Source: Oscillospiraceae bacterium
GTDB lineage: Bacteria > Bacillota > Clostridia > Oscillospirales > SIG627
Assembly: GCA_015063605.1 (NCBI GenBank)
Contig: SVTV01000009.1
Span: 20,081 to 84,080, forward strand
Direction of reading: 5' to 3'
DNA length: 64,000 bases
A program made the translations under genes and the position numbers. Of this stretch, positions 1 through 8,317 are shown piece by piece; position 1 is the first letter of the stretch; each line of letters begins with the position of its first letter. Below the pieces are notes generated by a model. The model did no database searches and was not told where the DNA came from. It was given only the letters and a program-made list of their open reading frames with translations.

Positions 1-215
1 TTTGTGGATTTATCCATAAAGACAACTATTTTATTATAGCTGTCTATATCCTTGAGGTTGGCATCAAGATTCTCATATAAAAGCCATGCTGTTCCGGTAA
101 CAACAAGTGAACTGAAGAGAACGATTACCGAAGCGAGATTCATAATACCGTTTCGGAATATTCCGTTGAAGGTCAGCTTGAAATAATAAAAGAATTTAGG
201 AACCCTAAGCTTCAT
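1..215 (-). CDS. ftsX: Cell-division protein FtsX, N-terminal part (truncated by window edge)
   Basis: This is the first ~71 codons of the membrane subunit of the FtsEX ABC-like complex, which couples divisome assembly to peptidoglycan hydrolase activation at the membrane. The reading frame starts [16 protein letters not shown], a short cytoplasmic basic stretch, followed by a hydrophobic segment (about residues 25-45) that would be TM1. The ATG at 215 has a strong AAGGAGG site just upstream and overlaps the end of ftsE by 11 bp, the usual ftsE-ftsX arrangement. The rest of the gene lies outside the window. Identification rests on this N-terminus and the ftsE context. It is too short for the ORF track's cutoff. 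Confidence 0.85.
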   Translation of the reverse strand, partial: MKLRVPKFFYYFKLTFNGIFRNGIMNLASVIVLFSSLVVTGTAWLLYENLDANLKDIDSYNKIVVFMDKST

Positions 216-921
216 CAAACATACCTCCTTGTTCTCTGTCGCTCGTAAGTTTTCCGTCGCTTATCGTTATTACACGCTGCTGGTAATAGTCAACGAGACT
301 CTTTTCATGGGTTACCATAACTACGGTCGTTCCGAGTTTATTTATTTTCATGAGAAGATCCATCATCTCAACGGTGAGAAGGGGGTCGATGTTGCCTGTA
401 GGCTCATCTGCTATCAATAGCTTTGGTTTGTTTGCGATAGCACGGGCAAACGCAACACGCTGCTGTTCGCCGCCCGAAAGCTCGTTGGGGAACGAATTCT
501 TTTTATCTTCAAGATTTACAAGCTTCAGCAGATTATTTACTCTGTCCCTTATGACGCTTTTTCTTTCTCCGACAACGTGCATTGCTATAGCAATGTTATC
601 GAATACATTGAAATTGTCGAGAAGACGGTAATCCTGAAAAACAATGCCCATTTTTCGCCGTAAATGGGGAACCATGAATCCGGGCATTCTTTTAAGGTCA
701 TAGTTGCATACTTTGATGGTGCCGCTGAGAACCTTTACTTCACGCATCAAAAGCTTTATCAAAGTTGATTTTCCGGCACCCGACGGTCCGACGATAAAAA
801 CAAATTCACCGGGATCTACCTTGAAGGTGATACGCTTTAGGGCCTTTGTGCCGTTTGAATATTTCTGCGTTACGTTTTTGAATTCTATTATCGGCTTTAC
901 AGTTTTAGTGCTGGCTGACAT
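205..921 (-). CDS. ftsE: Cell-division ATP-binding protein FtsE
   Basis: This is the ATPase subunit of FtsEX. It has Walker [11 protein letters not shown], signature [14 protein letters not shown], Walker [10 protein letters not shown] and a switch His in VMVTHE. The length (238 aa) is typical. The ORF track begins at a TTG at 933, but the ATG at 921 has GGAG six bases upstream, placed right after the stop of the preceding regulator gene, so I use 921. It overlaps ftsX by 11 bp, so the two are probably translationally coupled. The preceding PucR-type gene ends 12 bp before this start, so all three are probably co-transcribed. Confidence 0.95.
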   Translation of the reverse strand: MSASTKTVKPIIEFKNVTQKYSNGTKALKRITFKVDPGEFVFIVGPSGAGKSTLIKLLMREVKVLSGTIKVCNYDLKRMPGFMVPHLRRKMGIVFQDYRLLDNFNVFDNIAIAMHVVGERKSVIRDRVNNLLKLVNLEDKKNSFPNELSGGEQQRVAFARAIANKPKLLIADEPTGNIDPLLTVEMMDLLMKINKLGTTVVMVTHEKSLVDYYQQRVITISDGKLTSDREQGGMFDEA

Positions 922-933
922 CAGAATCTCCAA

Positions 934-2022
934 TCATATGTAACGAGAGGGCTTGGAAGCCATATACTTATTGACCATAAGAGCGACCTTGAAGGTTATT
1001 GCATGATCGAATTCTCTCAAGTCAAGACCTGTAAGCTTACGGATCTTTTCAAGTCTGTATACGAGTGTATTTCTGTGAACGAAAAGCTTTCTGGATGTCT
1101 CGGAAACATTGAGGTTGTTTTCGAAAAAAGCTTGTATCGTTATCAAGGTTTCACGGTCGAGGGAATCAAGAGCACCCCGCTTGAATACCTCCTGAAGGAA
1201 CATTTCGCAAAGTGTTGTGGGAAGCTGATATATAAGACGGCCGATTCCAAGGCTCTGGTAATTGATGATGGACTTTTCGTTATCGAAGACCTTTCCGACT
1301 TCAAGGGCGATCTGAGATTCCTTGTAAGACTTCGCAAGGTCTCTTATAGACTCAACAACTGTACCTATACCGACAGTGACCTTAATATAAAACTCGCTGT
1401 TTACAGTATCTACTATACTTTTAGCAACCTTTTCGGCTTCTTTTGCCTCTATTGCGCTCTTAAGCTCTCTTACAAGTACAACATCCGTTTCACCTACTGT
1501 AAGTACATAATCTTTATTCTTATCCGGGAAGAGATTCTGGATAACGTCAATGGGGACGATATCTGCTTTCTGAGAAAACTTGATGAGATATACTATTCTG
1601 GGAGTTTCCGTATTAAGATGAAGTTCCTTGGATTTGGCATATATATCTGTAGGAAGGATATTGTCAAGAATGATATTTTTTACAAAGCTTGATTTGTCAT
1701 ATTTTTCGTCATAAAGTGCCTTAATATTGCTTAAAGAAACACACATCAAAGTAGAAAGATTTTCAGAAACGCTGTCTTCACCTTCAACAAAAACGATGTA
1801 TTCTGTTTTACCGTGATTGTTGATTGGACAGTAAGTATAACCGCCGAGGAAAAACTTGTCGTTTGTATAGAGTAATTCTTCCTTGATTCCGGATATCGTT
1901 TCGCCTATACGGGAAAGCTCGCTTGAGGCTAACACAACACCGTTTTCATCTACGACGCCTATTATGCGGTCTATCGCATCCTTCATTTGATGTACTATGC
2001 TTTGAAAAAGTCTGTTTGACAT
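934..2022 (-). CDS. PucR/CdaR-type transcriptional regulator
   Basis: This is a 362-aa regulator. The N-terminus (about residues 1-130) resembles the sugar-diacid recognition region of CdaR: it opens with MSNRLFQSIVHQMKDAIDRI and continues IGVVDENGVVLASSELSRIG. The C-terminus (about 290-350) is a PucR-type helix-turn-helix, with LNVSETSRKLFVHRNTLVYR followed by LEKIRKLTGLDLR. The middle part (about 130-285) is likely a GGDEF-like degenerate or sensory module. AAAGGA lies ahead of the ATG at 2022. It sits directly upstream of ftsE with almost no gap, an unexpected pairing for a metabolic regulator. The ligand cannot be read from sequence, and a sugar acid is only a family-based guess. Confidence 0.8.
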   Translation of the reverse strand: MSNRLFQSIVHQMKDAIDRIIGVVDENGVVLASSELSRIGETISGIKEELLYTNDKFFLGGYTYCPINNHGKTEYIVFVEGEDSVSENLSTLMCVSLSNIKALYDEKYDKSSFVKNIILDNILPTDIYAKSKELHLNTETPRIVYLIKFSQKADIVPIDVIQNLFPDKNKDYVLTVGETDVVLVRELKSAIEAKEAEKVAKSIVDTVNSEFYIKVTVGIGTVVESIRDLAKSYKESQIALEVGKVFDNEKSIINYQSLGIGRLIYQLPTTLCEMFLQEVFKRGALDSLDRETLITIQAFFENNLNVSETSRKLFVHRNTLVYRLEKIRKLTGLDLREFDHAITFKVALMVNKYMASKPSRYI

Positions 2023-2091
2023 AATTATATATCCTTTCTTATTTGAATTTAATTAATTTATGTTAATTGAATTAATTACGTAGTTTTTTAA

Positions 2092-2874
2092 TTATTCCTC
2101 GATGATTTGTACAGCTTTCGCAATACCGAATATGATAAACCAAATCATGAGTCCTGTTATAAAGTAAATCTCATAGCCGCTGACAAAACGTGAAAGTACC
2201 AGGGAAGCGGCAGATACTGCAAAGGAAATGGCAAAAGGAAGAACGGTTTTATTTCTGAAGATCCCCGTATTCTTATTAATTCCTTTAAGAAGTGATATTG
2301 CCAGAAGCGCCAACATAATAATTGCGCAAACCAATATCGCAATTCCCATAATGCCCGAATCCACATCACCGAAAAGCTTTATGATCCATATCAATCCCGC
2401 ACATACAGCAGTATAAAGTGAAAAAGAGTAAAAATCCTTTTTGAAATGCAGATATATAAAATAAAGTATTATAAATGCTATATTTATAACTATGAATATG
2501 GGTATATATCTGTGAGCCGAAAGCGCAAACACAACAGACCAAATTGTGAAAAGGGAAGAGAAATAGAGAATCAAAGGAGGGGTGAAAAGAAGGCTGTCTT
2601 CAGGTATTGCATTTTTTTTGATCTTCAAAACGTAATAAACAGATGCTCCGAGAGCACCGACGCTTAAAATGATAAACAACCAGGATACCTGCCACATATA
2701 GGCAGTAAAAGTCATATCGTCGATCATTGCAAAAAGGACTATTACAAAAACGGCTGAAATTAGCGATGCCCAAAAGCATCTTTTTGATTTTTTATCGGAG
2801 CTTGCTCCTGAAACGATCCCCATGCCGTTTCTCTTTGAGAGATTGTGTTTTTCTGTCTTATGTTTCTTAGTCAA
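2092..2874 (-). CDS. Multi-pass membrane protein of unknown function
   Basis: A basic cytoplasmic N-terminus (KKHKTEKHNLSKRNG) is followed by about seven or eight hydrophobic segments, for example SLISAVFVIVLFAMI, WLFIILSVGALGASVYYVL and LIWFIIFGIAKAV, ending close to the C-terminus. I recognise no family. The track start is a GTG at 2883 with no ribosome binding site. A TTG at 2874 has GAGGTG exactly six bases upstream, so the TTG is the better start (260 aa). The gene follows rsmE by about 50 bp and is probably read from the rsmE promoter. Confidence 0.65.
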   Translation of the reverse strand: MTKKHKTEKHNLSKRNGMGIVSGASSDKKSKRCFWASLISAVFVIVLFAMIDDMTFTAYMWQVSWLFIILSVGALGASVYYVLKIKKNAIPEDSLLFTPPLILYFSSLFTIWSVVFALSAHRYIPIFIVINIAFIILYFIYLHFKKDFYSFSLYTAVCAGLIWIIKLFGDVDSGIMGIAILVCAIIMLALLAISLLKGINKNTGIFRNKTVLPFAISFAVSAASLVLSRFVSGYEIYFITGLMIWFIIFGIAKAVQIIEE

Positions 2875-2923
2875 AGTATCCACCTCATGATAGGTAATAA
2901 TATTTTTGTATGTATGAACATAC

Positions 2924-3691
2924 TTACATTTCCTCGTAAAGGATCATGGAAAGGGCAGCGATAGGTGCGGTTTCCGTTCTGAGTATCAATGGTCCGAGAG
3001 AAACCATAGGTATGTTGTTTTCTTCAAGAAGAGCATTTTCGGTTTCATCATACCCACCTTCGGGTCCGACTGTAAATGACAATGTAACGGTTTGTTCCGG
3101 GGAGACGTGAAGCTGGTTGTTTGTGAAGAAGTGCTTCAATGAAACTGTAGCATTTTCGTGGCACGAAAAAAATACATCTGTATCTTTTAATCTGCGTACC
3201 GCTTCCTTGAAATCAACGGGAGCCGATACTACAGGCGGCGATGAACGGTGCGATTGCTTTGCTGCCTCGTATGCTATTCTGTTCCAACGCTCGACCTTGT
3301 GAGCGGCTGATCGCTCATCCGGGACGGAAACGCACCGCTTCATATAAACAGGAACTATTTCGGATACACCGAGCTCTGTTGCCTTTTGGACTATAAGATC
3401 CATTTTATCACTTTTTACAAAAGCTTGATAAAGTGTTTTTTTGAATTTAGATTCAGTAAACTCAATCCTTTTTGAAATCAATAGTGTGACGGAATATGCG
3501 TCTATTGTCTGAGCAGGTGCCAATTCATCTATGACACACAAGAAAGCCGAACCATCCTTATCACAGACGGTAACGGCATCCGACTTCTTTTTTCTCAAAA
3601 CATTTATTATATGATGTGCATCATTTCCCGTCAATTTGAAGCTCTCGCCGGGTGTTCCGCCGAGCTTATCGGGTGAAAAAAAACGGTGCAT
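2924..3691 (-). CDS. rsmE: 16S rRNA (uracil1498-N3)-methyltransferase RsmE
   Basis: This is a SPOUT-class methyltransferase that modifies U1498 of 16S rRNA in the 30S subunit. The N-terminal PUA-like domain (MHRFFSPDKLGG, then DAHHIINVLRKKKSD) is followed by the knotted SAM-binding core: KATELGVSEIVPVYMKRC, TVGPEGGYDETE and LGPLILRTETAPIAALSMI. The length of 255 aa is typical. I prefer the ATG at 3691 to the track's TTG at 3697, since family members begin M-x-R-F-F. A perfect consensus promoter lies about 50 bp upstream (3740-3768). Confidence 0.93.
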   Translation of the reverse strand: MHRFFSPDKLGGTPGESFKLTGNDAHHIINVLRKKKSDAVTVCDKDGSAFLCVIDELAPAQTIDAYSVTLLISKRIEFTESKFKKTLYQAFVKSDKMDLIVQKATELGVSEIVPVYMKRCVSVPDERSAAHKVERWNRIAYEAAKQSHRSSPPVVSAPVDFKEAVRRLKDTDVFFSCHENATVSLKHFFTNNQLHVSPEQTVTLSFTVGPEGGYDETENALLEENNIPMVSLGPLILRTETAPIAALSMILYEEM

Positions 3692-3739
3692 TTTCAATTT
3701 TCACTTTCTCTAAAGAAACTTTGTACACTATGCATAAGA

Positions 3740-3768
3740 ATTATACACCAAAGAAAGCGATTTGTCAA
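3740..3768 (-). promoter_or_regulatory. Sigma-A promoter of rsmE
   Basis: On the minus strand TTGACA (3763-3768) and TATAAT (3740-3745) are separated by exactly 17 bases, a perfect match to the housekeeping consensus. It is placed to give a leader of roughly 40 bases before rsmE. Confidence 0.88.
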
Positions 3769-3809
3769 ACATTTTTAGACGTATTTTGTGCATTTTTGAT
3801 AAAATTTAT

Positions 3810-3876
3810 CGTTTGTTCACATAAATCGACCGAAACAAACGGTATATGAGCCTTTGAAGGGCTTTTTATACCGCTT
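3810..3876. terminator. Pair of hairpins between capA-like gene and rsmE promoter
   Basis: CGTTTGTT (3810-3817) pairs with AACAAACG (3834-3841). Immediately after it, GGTATA...TATACC (3841-3872) encloses an inner AGCC...GGGCT stem followed by TTTT on the plus strand. The pair sits downstream of the capA-like gene and upstream of the rsmE promoter, so a terminator role is likely, although the U-run on the minus strand is poor. Confidence 0.45.
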
Positions 3877-3892
3877 GAATGATCATTTCTGA

Positions 3893-5242
3893 TTAATTTG
3901 CCAGCAGAGCTTCCGGGATATGGTCGTTGACTCTCTTTTCAAGATCCGCGATAACGGGATTTCCTCCGTAGTTGATCGCGCTTCCGTGAGTATCGAGTAT
4001 ATCCTGTGTCACATTCTTGAGAAGATAAAGCTTTATGTTTCTGTAGTCCTTATCGTAGTAATTGAACGTAGGTGTAACCTGAACATTTTCGATCTTAACG
4101 GGCGCCGCACCGTCCTTGGTGATATCGAACGTTACAAATGCACCGAGCATATACTTGATATAAAGCATCGTTGATACGGCATTTCCGAGAGAATAGCATA
4201 TTAGCGTTTCTCCTCCGTCGTTACGCTGTTTCATTTTTATCGTTTGAAGCATGTGAGGATGATGACCGATGATAACGTCAACTCCTGCATCTACAAGTGC
4301 TTGAGCAAGATTTTTCTGATCGTTGTTCTCGTAGTATTGATCCTCGGTGCCCCAATGGAGCGAAACTATAACACAATCAGCAAGAGTCTTTGCCTTTGCG
4401 ACCTGATCTAATATAACATTCTTTTCGGCATAGGGAATGAACACATTACCCGAGCTGTTGTCATGTGTGTAGTTGACAAAATCAGTATAGGAAAGCATCG
4501 CTATCCTTATACCGTTCTTATTGACAACGGTTATATTCTCAAATTCATCCTTTGTCTTGTAACCGCCGATAAGAGTAATGCCGTTCTGATTTCTCCAATA
4601 ATCAATACTGTTTATAAGACCGGAGGTCTTCATATCGAGCATATGATTATGCGCCGTATTCACGATATCAAATCCTAAGGATATAAGCTGTTCGCCCATT
4701 GCCCGCGGTGAATTGAAATCAGGGTAACCTACAGGTTTTTTTGTTTCATCTGCACATATTAGAGTTTCTTGATTCACAAAAGCAAGGTCAGCATTCTTTA
4801 CAAAGGGCGCGATCTCAGTATACATATGGGAAAAGTCGAATCCCTTGGAATAATCATCCGCTGTACCGCCGGCTTTGATTGAGGCATCGCGCATAACATT
4901 ATCGTGAACTATGTTATCTCCCATTGCAAAGAAGGAAACACTTCTGAAACCTTTCCCGTCTTCATTTTCCGTAGACGGAGGCTCTTCTGTGGAGGAGGGA
5001 GCGGTATCGGGAGGATTGTCCTCTGTTTCACCTGTGGTCCCGGGAATAAGTCCCTCTGCGGTCTGTGTATTTGATCCCGTTTCGATTTCTTCTTCGGTTG
5101 CGGGATTTGAATTCTCCTCTGATACATCGGGCGGTGCGACCTCGGACACCACTACAGCAAAATAAACGAGTCCTGCCAGTATCAATGACAGAATAAACAG
5201 CGTTAAAATGCGTAATTTCATATTTTCTATGTATACGCTCAT
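3893..5242 (-). CDS. CapA-family protein (poly-gamma-glutamate-type metallophosphatase fold)
   Basis: This 449-aa protein has an N-terminal membrane anchor (LRILTLFILSLILAGLVYFAVVV), then a long low-complexity linker rich in Glu, Thr, Ser and Pro (about 35-95), then a CapA catalytic domain. That domain carries FFAMGDNIVHDNV, VNQETLI, NTAHNHMLD, VSLHWGTE and VIIGHHPHMLQ, the metal-binding motifs of the family. It should act outside the membrane on a cell-surface polymer. No capB/capC genes are present. It begins 55 bp after sigG on the same strand, so co-transcription and a spore-envelope role are possible but unproven. The ATG at 5242 lacks a clear ribosome binding site, and an internal ATG at 5221 is an alternative start. 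Confidence 0.8.
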   Translation of the reverse strand: MSVYIENMKLRILTLFILSLILAGLVYFAVVVSEVAPPDVSEENSNPATEEEIETGSNTQTAEGLIPGTTGETEDNPPDTAPSSTEEPPSTENEDGKGFRSVSFFAMGDNIVHDNVMRDASIKAGGTADDYSKGFDFSHMYTEIAPFVKNADLAFVNQETLICADETKKPVGYPDFNSPRAMGEQLISLGFDIVNTAHNHMLDMKTSGLINSIDYWRNQNGITLIGGYKTKDEFENITVVNKNGIRIAMLSYTDFVNYTHDNSSGNVFIPYAEKNVILDQVAKAKTLADCVIVSLHWGTEDQYYENNDQKNLAQALVDAGVDVIIGHHPHMLQTIKMKQRNDGGETLICYSLGNAVSTMLYIKYMLGAFVTFDITKDGAAPVKIENVQVTPTFNYYDKDYRNIKLYLLKNVTQDILDTHGSAINYGGNPVIADLEKRVNDHIPEALLAN

Positions 5243-5297
5243 AGGAGCGTATGGCCTTTCTTAATATTATTTGACAATAATTGACATAGGATAAACA

Positions 5298-6122
5298 TCA
5301 AAGCTGTTTTTTGATCTTATTTATAGCACCCTTTTCAAGTCGGCTTACCTGTGCCTGGCTGATACCGATCTCTTCCGCAATTTCGACCTGTGTTTTACCT
5401 TTGAAAAAACGCATGATCAAAATGTTTCTTTCGCGTTCGGGGAGTGTTTTCATAGCTTGAGAAAGAGCGATATTTTCAGTCCACTCATCCATCCCGCTTC
5501 CGGGATCAGCGATCTGCTCATAAAGATCAATAGAATCCCCGTTATCGGAATAAACCGGATCGTAAATTGAAGCCGGTGTCACTATAGCTTCAAGAGCCTC
5601 AGACACTTCGGGGGCGGTTATCGTTTTTGAGGATCTTTCATCTGTTTCACTGTCGCTATTATCGCAAGCATTTTTGTTTAATACTTCTGCGATCTCTTCA
5701 GGAGAAGGATCACGTCCCAACTCGGAGCAAAGCTTTTCCTTTACAGCTAACGCTCTGAATGCGAGTGTTCGCATTGATCGGCTTACGCGTATCATATTGT
5801 TATCTCTGAGATAACGTTTTATCTCTCCCTCGATCATCGGTACGGCATAAGTGGAAAACCGTACATTCTGCTCAGTGTCGAAATTATCGACTGCTTTGAT
5901 GAGCCCTACGCATCCTACCTGAAACAGATCATCGGGATTCTCACATCTGTTTGAGAACTTTTGTACTACGCTGAGTACCAGACGGAGATTTCCGCCTATT
6001 AATTCTTCCCGGGATTGTGTGTTTCCGTTTTTCATATCTATCAGCAGTTTTGTTTTTTCTTCCTCAGTCAATACCGGCAGCTTCGCGGTATTAATACCGC
6101 ATATTTCAACCTTACCAAACAT
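5298..6122 (-). CDS. sigG: RNA polymerase sporulation sigma factor SigG
   Basis: This is the late forespore sigma factor. The N-terminal KVEICGINTAKLPVL is the SigG-specific segment. Region 2 (NLRLVLSVVQKFSNR, DLFQVGCVGLIKAVDNFD, RFSTYAVPMIEGEIKRYLRD) and region 4 (FFKGKTQVEIAEEIGISQ) are intact. The track start at 6146 is a weak upstream codon. The ATG at 6122 has a perfect GGAGG seven bases upstream, giving 274 aa. Compared with the Bacillus protein as I remember it, the region-3 linker carries about 20 extra residues rich in Asp, Glu and Ser (around KNACDNSDSETDERSS). The gene is separated from sigE/spoIIGA, which are not in the window. Confidence 0.93.
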   Translation of the reverse strand: MFGKVEICGINTAKLPVLTEEEKTKLLIDMKNGNTQSREELIGGNLRLVLSVVQKFSNRCENPDDLFQVGCVGLIKAVDNFDTEQNVRFSTYAVPMIEGEIKRYLRDNNMIRVSRSMRTLAFRALAVKEKLCSELGRDPSPEEIAEVLNKNACDNSDSETDERSSKTITAPEVSEALEAIVTPASIYDPVYSDNGDSIDLYEQIADPGSGMDEWTENIALSQAMKTLPERERNILIMRFFKGKTQVEIAEEIGISQAQVSRLEKGAINKIKKQL

Positions 6123-6136
6123 TTGAAAACCTCCGT

Positions 6137-6154
6137 AAAGACACATTTGTCTTT
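6137..6154 (-). promoter_or_regulatory. Hairpin abutting the sigG ribosome binding site
   Basis: AAAGACA and TGTCTTT form a perfect 7-bp stem with a 4-base loop, ending two bases before the GGAGG site of sigG. It could hinder ribosome access. I see no U-run after it, so it is not a terminator. Confidence 0.5.
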
Positions 6155-6235
6155 ATGAAGTATTTCCAAAGTCATAGAATGATAATCAAAATTTAACTTG
6201 GCAAAATATTCTTGTAAACCGGATTTGTTAAACGA

Positions 6236-6721
6236 TTATTTCTTTATATCATTAAACATCTGCTGAGCAGCTTGAACGTCAGCACATACTATATAAATGA
6301 GGTATGTGCCATCCTTGATAACGAGTGCGGATTCAAGCTTAGGAGTCTCTTCAGGTGCATATCCGGAAAATTGAGAGATTCTATTCTCTATATATCTATT
6401 TATCTTTGTACAGTATTCATCCAATTTTTCAGTTGAAGGTGCTTCAGCAACGATAAGTTCATCTGCTGTTACTCCGGAAATACCTGCGTAGCATACTTTC
6501 CATGGAGAATCATCCAAAAAAGAGAATACATTGGACACAGAATTGTCTCCAAGCTGTATCATTTCCTCGGAAAAAATATTTGTACTTGTTGAAATATCTG
6601 ATACAAACTTTTCAGCTTGCTCTCTTGTTATGGGTAAATTGTTCTTACTGCAGCTACAAAGCAAAACTGCGGCCAAAGCTAAAATAACGGCTGTTAACGA
6701 AATAAGTTGTGCTCTTTTCAT
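6236..6721 (-). CDS. DUF4358-like lipoprotein
   Basis: This is a 161-aa secreted lipoprotein. The signal peptide MKRAQLISLTAVILALAAVL ends in the lipobox LLCSC. The mature part, with PITREQAEKFVSDISTST, FSEEMIQLGD, AEAPSTEKLDEYCTKI and LVIKDGTYLIYIVCADV, matches my memory of DUF4358 proteins of Clostridia, whose role is unknown. It lies 113 bp upstream of sigG on the same strand. Similar lipoproteins are often found near sporulation or envelope genes, but nothing here fixes a function. Confidence 0.7.
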   Translation of the reverse strand: MKRAQLISLTAVILALAAVLLCSCSKNNLPITREQAEKFVSDISTSTNIFSEEMIQLGDNSVSNVFSFLDDSPWKVCYAGISGVTADELIVAEAPSTEKLDEYCTKINRYIENRISQFSGYAPEETPKLESALVIKDGTYLIYIVCADVQAAQQMFNDIKK

Positions 6722-6830
6722 TTATATGCGCATACCTTTCTATCATGTTGGAGGTTTATGTATTTAACGTCAAATACAATACTTCATATTGTTAAATGCG
6801 GTATAATCTTCATGTCTTGAAAATTGTAAT

Positions 6831-8033
6831 TTATACCGATCGTTCTTCATCAATCGCATGTTCTTTTAAATACTCATACCAAAGATTTGTATATTTCAAA
6901 CTTGGATGAACTCCGTCTAATGAAACATCGTCAAGAAGATATCCGTCTTCGCCTGTCATTATGGATGCAACATCCAAATAATAAACTTTCTGCCCTGATA
7001 GTTCTTCGCAGATCTCCATTTCATATGTACGGAAAATAGAAGCAGCTTCGTTATTGTATACCGCATCTGTTCTTTTTTCGGCCTTCGGGGCAACGGGCAA
7101 GGTGCTCTGAACGTATATTACAGCATCCGGATAATAGCTTCGTATAAGTTCAATTAATTTTTTATAACTTGTTTTAAATATATCAAAATACTGCCAACCT
7201 TGTTCGTTTGTTCCAAACATTAGGTAAATTTTTTTAAAATGCGGGTTCTTTTGGAATGCTTCTTCAAGAGTTAACAGTTCTTTTTTCTCGTTGTTTCCGG
7301 AATCATCAGATTCTATAAAACGCTTTGTCGAGATGTTACTTATCATTACTCCTCGGTAATAGTATGAGTTTGTCTTGACATTAGCATAACGGATGAAAGT
7401 CTCTATCATGGAGTCTCCTATAAAAAGAGCATCTTGAAAATAGACATTATCGACTTTTTTATACACTATTTCTGTTTTAAGGTATTCTCCGAATACTTCC
7501 TTTTCCAATAATTCCCGTATACTCCTTGTCGAATCATTTATCTCAATGGGGATCAACGATTCATTGTCGCTATCTTTAATAATTTTGAAAGTTAGATATC
7601 CGGTTTTGTCATCCGAATTCTCAGGTAAAAGTGCAACGTATGTATTGTTTTCAAATACTATATTGCCTAATATATTGTAAATTTGTTCATTCCCATCGGT
7701 ATCAATAATATTTATCGTTTTCATTTCCGTAATAGACAGATCAGGTTTATTTTCTTCGGTTTTGACCTCGGTATCTGTTATTGGCGGTTTTTGTGTATAT
7801 TCTTCTGTCCCGAATGTGTCTGTAGGATCATTAGTCTCTTTTGTACTCGAGGATGTTTGTGCCGAAACAGTATCGTGAGTGGATTCATCAGTTTGGAAGG
7901 AAAGGGTATCGTTAGGAATGTCATGCCAAAACATATAATACAAACACAGTAAAGTAATGAAAACCAATGACATGAGAATCAAGATTGATGCGAATAATAT
8001 ATTATGTTTATTATAATTTGCTTTATTGTTCAT
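6831..8033 (-). CDS. Membrane-anchored SGNH/GDSL hydrolase with an embedded DUF1292-like domain
   Basis: This is a 400-aa surface hydrolase. Residues 12-36 are a single TM anchor, about 45-100 a Ser/Thr linker, about 103-185 a DUF1292-like domain, and 200-400 the SGNH esterase. The esterase shows block I FIGDSMIE, a block III-like FGTNEQGW and block V DGVHPS, supplying the catalytic Ser, Asn, Asp and His. The track start at 8114 cannot be right: a promoter (8086-8114) lies inside that extension, and the ATG at 8033 has AAAGG at good spacing. The DUF1292-like part aligns end to end with the divergent neighbour gene. The substrate is unknown; removal of acetyl groups from a cell-wall or capsule glycan is a typical SGNH role. 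Confidence 0.85.
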   Translation of the reverse strand: MNNKANYNKHNILFASILILMSLVFITLLCLYYMFWHDIPNDTLSFQTDESTHDTVSAQTSSSTKETNDPTDTFGTEEYTQKPPITDTEVKTEENKPDLSITEMKTINIIDTDGNEQIYNILGNIVFENNTYVALLPENSDDKTGYLTFKIIKDSDNESLIPIEINDSTRSIRELLEKEVFGEYLKTEIVYKKVDNVYFQDALFIGDSMIETFIRYANVKTNSYYYRGVMISNISTKRFIESDDSGNNEKKELLTLEEAFQKNPHFKKIYLMFGTNEQGWQYFDIFKTSYKKLIELIRSYYPDAVIYVQSTLPVAPKAEKRTDAVYNNEAASIFRTYEMEICEELSGQKVYYLDVASIMTGEDGYLLDDVSLDGVHPSLKYTNLWYEYLKEHAIDEERSV

Positions 8034-8085
8034 ATAAGTACCTTTCGATATCAAAAGGGTAAACGTCAAAAGTTTAATCACAATA

Positions 8086-8114
8086 ATTATATCATGATAA
8101 TTGATTTTTGGCAA
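8086..8114 (-). promoter_or_regulatory. Sigma-A promoter of the SGNH hydrolase gene
   Basis: Minus strand TTGCCA (8109-8114), 17-base spacer, TATAAT (8086-8091). Initiation near 8079 leaves a leader of about 45 bases and decides the start at 8033. Confidence 0.8.
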
Positions 8115-8226
8115 TACCGGAGCAGATAATTTTTTTTATTATATCGGGTATAAAGGCACCTTTTTTTGAAAAAGATAATAAATATTAAAAATATAATAAA
8201 ATAGGCAATAATTTTAGAAAATACTC

Positions 8227-8255
8227 TTGACTATTTGGCAATTACGGTGTAAAAT
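8227..8255 (+). promoter_or_regulatory. Sigma-A promoter of the DUF1292 gene
   Basis: TTGACT (8227-8232), 17-base spacer, TAAAAT (8250-8255). It points away from the SGNH promoter; the two -35 boxes lie about 110 bp apart. Confidence 0.78.
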
Positions 8256-8283
8256 ATCCATAACAGATTCTGGCAATATATAT

Positions 8284-8301
8284 GGTGCGGCGTTCCGCAC
8301 C
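8284..8301 (+). promoter_or_regulatory. Leader hairpin before the DUF1292 gene
   Basis: GGTGCGG-CGTT-CCGCACC is a perfect 7-bp GC-rich stem in the leader, a few bases before the AAGAAGG ribosome binding site. It could protect the mRNA 5' end or tune initiation. Confidence 0.5.
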
Positions 8302-8317
8302 GGAAAGAAGGTATGAA

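Noticed and set aside
5298-6122. SigF instead of SigG
   Set aside because: The N-terminal KVEICGINTAKLPVL segment is characteristic of SigG, and no spoIIA genes are adjacent.
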